In this document: in pieces, positions 61,074 to 64,000 of the stretch
Layout of the letters: every line of letters starts with the position of its first letter
How positions within the stretch are numbered: the first letter of the stretch is position 1
Origin: Schizosaccharomyces osmophilus
Lineage: Eukaryota > Ascomycota > Schizosaccharomycetes > Schizosaccharomycetales > Schizosaccharomycetaceae
Reading direction: 5' to 3'
NCBI RefSeq assembly: GCF_027921745.1
Contig: NC_079238.1
Span: 5,332,001 to 5,396,000, forward strand
DNA: 64,000 bases
The notes under the pieces: model-generated
Seen by the model: the letters and a program-made list of their open reading frames with translations, nothing else
What the model was told of the DNA's origin: nothing
The model's database searches: none
Translations under genes and position numbers: made by a program

Positions 61074-62807
61074 TTAGACATCATCTGCTCCATGGTTTTC
61101 TTCCATATTTTGATTATCCAAAAGGCCGCGAACACGAAGGAACGCGAAATAGTACTTAGCGGTTATCTTTCGCATCCGTTTTCCTAACAAAATCATAAAG
61201 AAAGATGTAAAAATAAAGAAGAAGCATAAGATACCAATAGAAATGTAGGTTTTTTCAGTTCCAATGCTATCAATCCAGCTTTGGCAAGCAAATGTAAAGA
61301 CATAACCAAAGGTATTATTAATTACAGACACAGCCACCATGCCTTCTAAAACCATCCCAGGGTATGCGTCCATCAAATAAGCCATAGCGGTATCACCAGC
61401 GCACCCCCATCCGAAACCAATACATCCCAAGCCAACATAGGTTGGGGCCCAATGCCAGTGACGGGCTGTTCCAATGCCAAACAAGAAGAGACCTAAAGGA
61501 TTAATTATACAAGGAAGAATCATCATCCAAAGACGCATCTCAGCTTCTTTAACACCCTTGTTACGCTTAGCAAACCAAATTACTATATAATCACCCAAGT
61601 AACCGGCATAAAAGCACCCAATGGTGGCTCCAATAATAAGTGGAACGTTCATAATCGCTACAGCATTGTCACCATAATTATAAGGTGCCTCCATCCAATC
61701 TTCTTCCATCGTAGTTAAATAAAAGGATAGCCAAGCATTTTGAGCGCCCCATTGTAAGCCTGAGTAAATGACAGCAGGAAAAAGAAAAATGCGCAGGGTT
61801 TGGACGAGTCGTACTACATACTGCCGGAAACCCCATCCAGAAAGTGATGTCGCAGGGGTGAACAAGGCAATTCTTTGCCAATAAGAAGGACGTTTATATG
61901 AATCTGTGGAAGCGCCAGTAAACTCTTTTACAGAAACCTCGTGTTTGGCTGTATCTAAAGAAGGCTGCTGATCATCCTTTTTCTCTTCGTCTAGCTGCTG
62001 ATCGTCCTCTTTCTCTTCGTCTAGCTTTTGGGCACCTTCCTGAGTCGCAACAGTTCGTTGTTTTCCAATTTCAAAGGCTTTGGTACGATCAAACGCAGTT
62101 TCTTCAAAAGTGAATAAGAAAAGAACAAAGGTAATGGCACAACAAATCAACCCCCACCAACCAATCCAGCGCCAACCTTGAGAGGAGGCAACGTATCCAG
62201 CCGCCAGGGGACCGAGATACGTACCAACGGAGGTGGAAAGAATGTAAATACCAATTTTTATACCACGCTCATGTTCAAAAACAATTTCGGATAGAGAAAA
62301 TTGGGTTAGAGCTTCTGAGGCGGATTCACTAATACCTACAAATGCCTGATTGGCAATTGAGTTTGGCGCATTTTTTGTCTTGGCAAACCATAAAGAGCCT
62401 AGCATACCAAACACAAGACAGATCATATAAACGCAACGTCTTCCATACAACTGACTAGCAGGCATGAAGATATAGGTAAAGTAGCCAACGCAAATAAACA
62501 AAACACCAGCAGCATTATCCATAGCGTCATAGGAAATGTCAAGTTGTTCATTCATTTGATCTTGGGCAGAACCAGCATCGTTTGCGATAGCACTGGTAAC
62601 CAAAGTAAACACACAAATCATGGCAATATGCCAGTTTTTTCTATATGGTTCCCAATTCAAAGGATCATTTGGATCATCGGATGGCTGAGGTTGAAGCACA
62701 ATATCCCCATCACGTTTTAATTCACTATTTTCCGAAGAAGCATAATGGTGATCTTTGACCATTATGGTCGTTCCTGGCAAACCGTCTAAAAACATGTCTG
62801 CCTCCAT
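61074..62807 (-). CDS. Major facilitator superfamily transporter (DHA1/HOL1-like)
   Basis: 577 residues. The pre-TM1 motif SDDPNDPLNWEPYRKNWHIA is typical of fungal DHA1 drug:H+ antiporter relatives. Twelve hydrophobic segments follow, split by a long charged loop between helices 6 and 7 (about residues 232-295). That loop carries a duplicated ten-residue unit around DDQQLDEEKK. Other motifs: LYGRRCVYMICLVFGMLGSL (loop 2-3) and ISTSVGTYLGPLAAGY-type motif C (ILSTSVGTYLGPLAAGYVAS). The substrate is unknown. The S. pombe counterpart I recall is SPBC1271.10c, next to tgp1 as here. Confidence 0.88.
   Translation of the reverse strand: MEADMFLDGLPGTTIMVKDHHYASSENSELKRDGDIVLQPQPSDDPNDPLNWEPYRKNWHIAMICVFTLVTSAIANDAGSAQDQMNEQLDISYDAMDNAAGVLFICVGYFTYIFMPASQLYGRRCVYMICLVFGMLGSLWFAKTKNAPNSIANQAFVGISESASEALTQFSLSEIVFEHERGIKIGIYILSTSVGTYLGPLAAGYVASSQGWRWIGWWGLICCAITFVLFLFTFEETAFDRTKAFEIGKQRTVATQEGAQKLDEEKEDDQQLDEEKKDDQQPSLDTAKHEVSVKEFTGASTDSYKRPSYWQRIALFTPATSLSGWGFRQYVVRLVQTLRIFLFPAVIYSGLQWGAQNAWLSFYLTTMEEDWMEAPYNYGDNAVAIMNVPLIIGATIGCFYAGYLGDYIVIWFAKRNKGVKEAEMRLWMMILPCIINPLGLFLFGIGTARHWHWAPTYVGLGCIGFGWGCAGDTAMAYLMDAYPGMVLEGMVAVSVINNTFGYVFTFACQSWIDSIGTEKTYISIGILCFFFIFTSFFMILLGKRMRKITAKYYFAFLRVRGLLDNQNMEENHGADDV
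61964..62023 (-). repeat. Two-copy 30-bp in-frame duplication in the MFS gene
   Basis: GCTGCTGATC starts both copies (61964-61993 and 61994-62023), which differ at only two positions. The copies encode acidic ten-residue units in the cytosolic loop. Confidence 0.95.
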
Positions 62808-64000
62808 GGTATCGAAAAGAACTGGTAAAAGCTTACAGCAAATCTAGCGTGTACTGCGCTGAAGGAAACCAATCAGTAAAGCAGAACAAGAAACGAGAAG
62901 CAAAAAAGAGAAAATGAGGCATACAAAGGCAATTATATAAGAGAATTAAATCCAAATGCCAAAAAAAAATAAAGGGAAAGAAAAGAAAACCAAAAGGCCA
63001 AGGGGTTAGAAAACGATACTTAAAGACGAACTCAATAACCCTTTTACTAGTAATATACAACAGAAACCAAAGTAATGCCTCCTAGATTTCTAAAGATAGT
63101 TTGGTACTTGATGAATAGAAACTATTCTGAATTATAAAGCAATAATCCCGTCAAAATAAATGTTCGGGAACTTTGCAATTCATGAACCAACGACTTCCAA
63201 ATGCGTTAAGCAGACAGAAAATAAAAGTAATTCCTAGAAAGTCAACAACCAACCTATAAACGAAACTAACAACGTCTATATAGCTTGTCGTAATTTTCGG
63301 GTCTATCACACAAGACGACGTCCGATAGAAAAAATTCTACAAAAACGGAAAAGAAAAGCTCACTGAGCCAGAGTCAAAGGAATAGACGAAAAGAAGAAAC
63401 AAAATAAAAACGTGAAGCTCACTAGAATAGATCCCGAAACCCAATCCGAAGAAGGAGTACAGGAGATGTAAAAAAAAAAAGCTTTTCTTCACCAAGCAAA
63501 CTGAACAGTGACAAATACACCAGGAATTAAAAATTAAACACGACCCTGTCTTTGTTGTCTTCCACGTTATGCCCCAGCTGAATGGTCTGTCAACTCATTA
63601 AGAGCTCTAAAAGTGTTTGGGAAAAAGCAACTTCAGTGAAGCAGTGCCGTGGAAGAACTGACGATAAGAAAAATGACGTACGAAAGGTAAACAAACAAAA
63701 AGAAAAGGCACGTAGAAAAATAAAAAGAATAAAAGTATAATATATTCAAAAGAAAGGTTTTGAGGAGGTTGTGATTCAGACGTTGATGTGTGCCATATGC
63801 TGCGGGTTCAAAAAATGAAGTTGAAGCAGTTGCCGCTGGAGGAAACAGTTTTGGGTAAATATTCATCAATTACAAAAGAGATTGAATATATTTAAGAGAG
63901 AAATTTCATACGTACGCTACTCAGAAATGATGTTTGCAGACCATTCCGTTTGTATATTATCTTAGACATTTGATATTATGATTTTATGAAAAGTTTTGCT
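62808..64000. other. Upstream region of the MFS gene to window end
   Basis: About 1.2 kb with no supported gene. Small minus-strand ORFs (62833-63060 and 63633-63869) are hydrophobic or Phe/Tyr-rich and resemble chance frames in A-rich DNA. A TATA-like TCTATATAGC lies near 63280. Confidence 0.45.

Overview
The window is nuclear DNA of a fission yeast (genus Schizosaccharomyces). The genome is AT-rich. Introns are short (about 43-114 nt) with GTANGT-type donors and CTAAC/CTGAC-like branch sites. The proteins match fission-yeast families closely in length and motifs (Spd1, Clr5, Sec16, Tgp1, Dss1 of exactly 71 residues). The divergence and the gene order suggest a relative of S. pombe in the octosporus/cryophilus/osmophilus group rather than S. 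pombe itself. That species call is an inference.

Left block (1-46996). As far as I recall the S. pombe gene numbers, the order follows chromosome I cosmids c3G6 and c29B12: hrp3 end, dss1, Maf-like pyrophosphatase, nop13/rnp24, an Mpv17-family protein, rad2 (FEN1), erv1, tps2-like, vps51, chl1, rpl41, then ino80, set2, spd1, snz1, mtq1, rcd1, sec16 and clr5. The one gene that looks accessory is a short secreted PhiA-like protein at 20522-21016. It lies between rpl41 and ino80, behind a GC-richer, repeat-bearing upstream region.

Right block (48672-62807). stt3, an NLI-interacting-factor phosphatase-like gene, dys1 (deoxyhypusine synthase), an AN1 zinc-finger gene, tRNA-Gln, tRNA-Lys, tgp1 and an MFS transporter follow the order I recall for S. 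pombe chromosome II cosmid c1271. The clr5-stt3 interval (46997-48671) is therefore a rearrangement junction relative to S. pombe.

The genes serve many core processes: chromatin (hrp3, ino80, set2, clr5), DNA replication and repair (rad2, chl1, spd1, dss1), secretion and glycosylation (sec16, stt3, vps51), mitochondria (erv1, mtq1, Mpv17 family), translation (rpl41, dys1, nop13) and nutrient transport (tgp1, MFS). No operon-like logic is expected. The most interesting leftovers are a TATA-preceded small ORF with a strong hairpin and an orphan tRNA-type B box in the rcd1-sec16 gap, a perfect match to the remembered Pho7 consensus upstream of tgp1, a 7-nt terminal exon in rpl41, five 72-bp repeats in sec16, and several possible microprotein ORFs. 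No retroelement, DNA transposon, CRISPR or rRNA gene was recognised.
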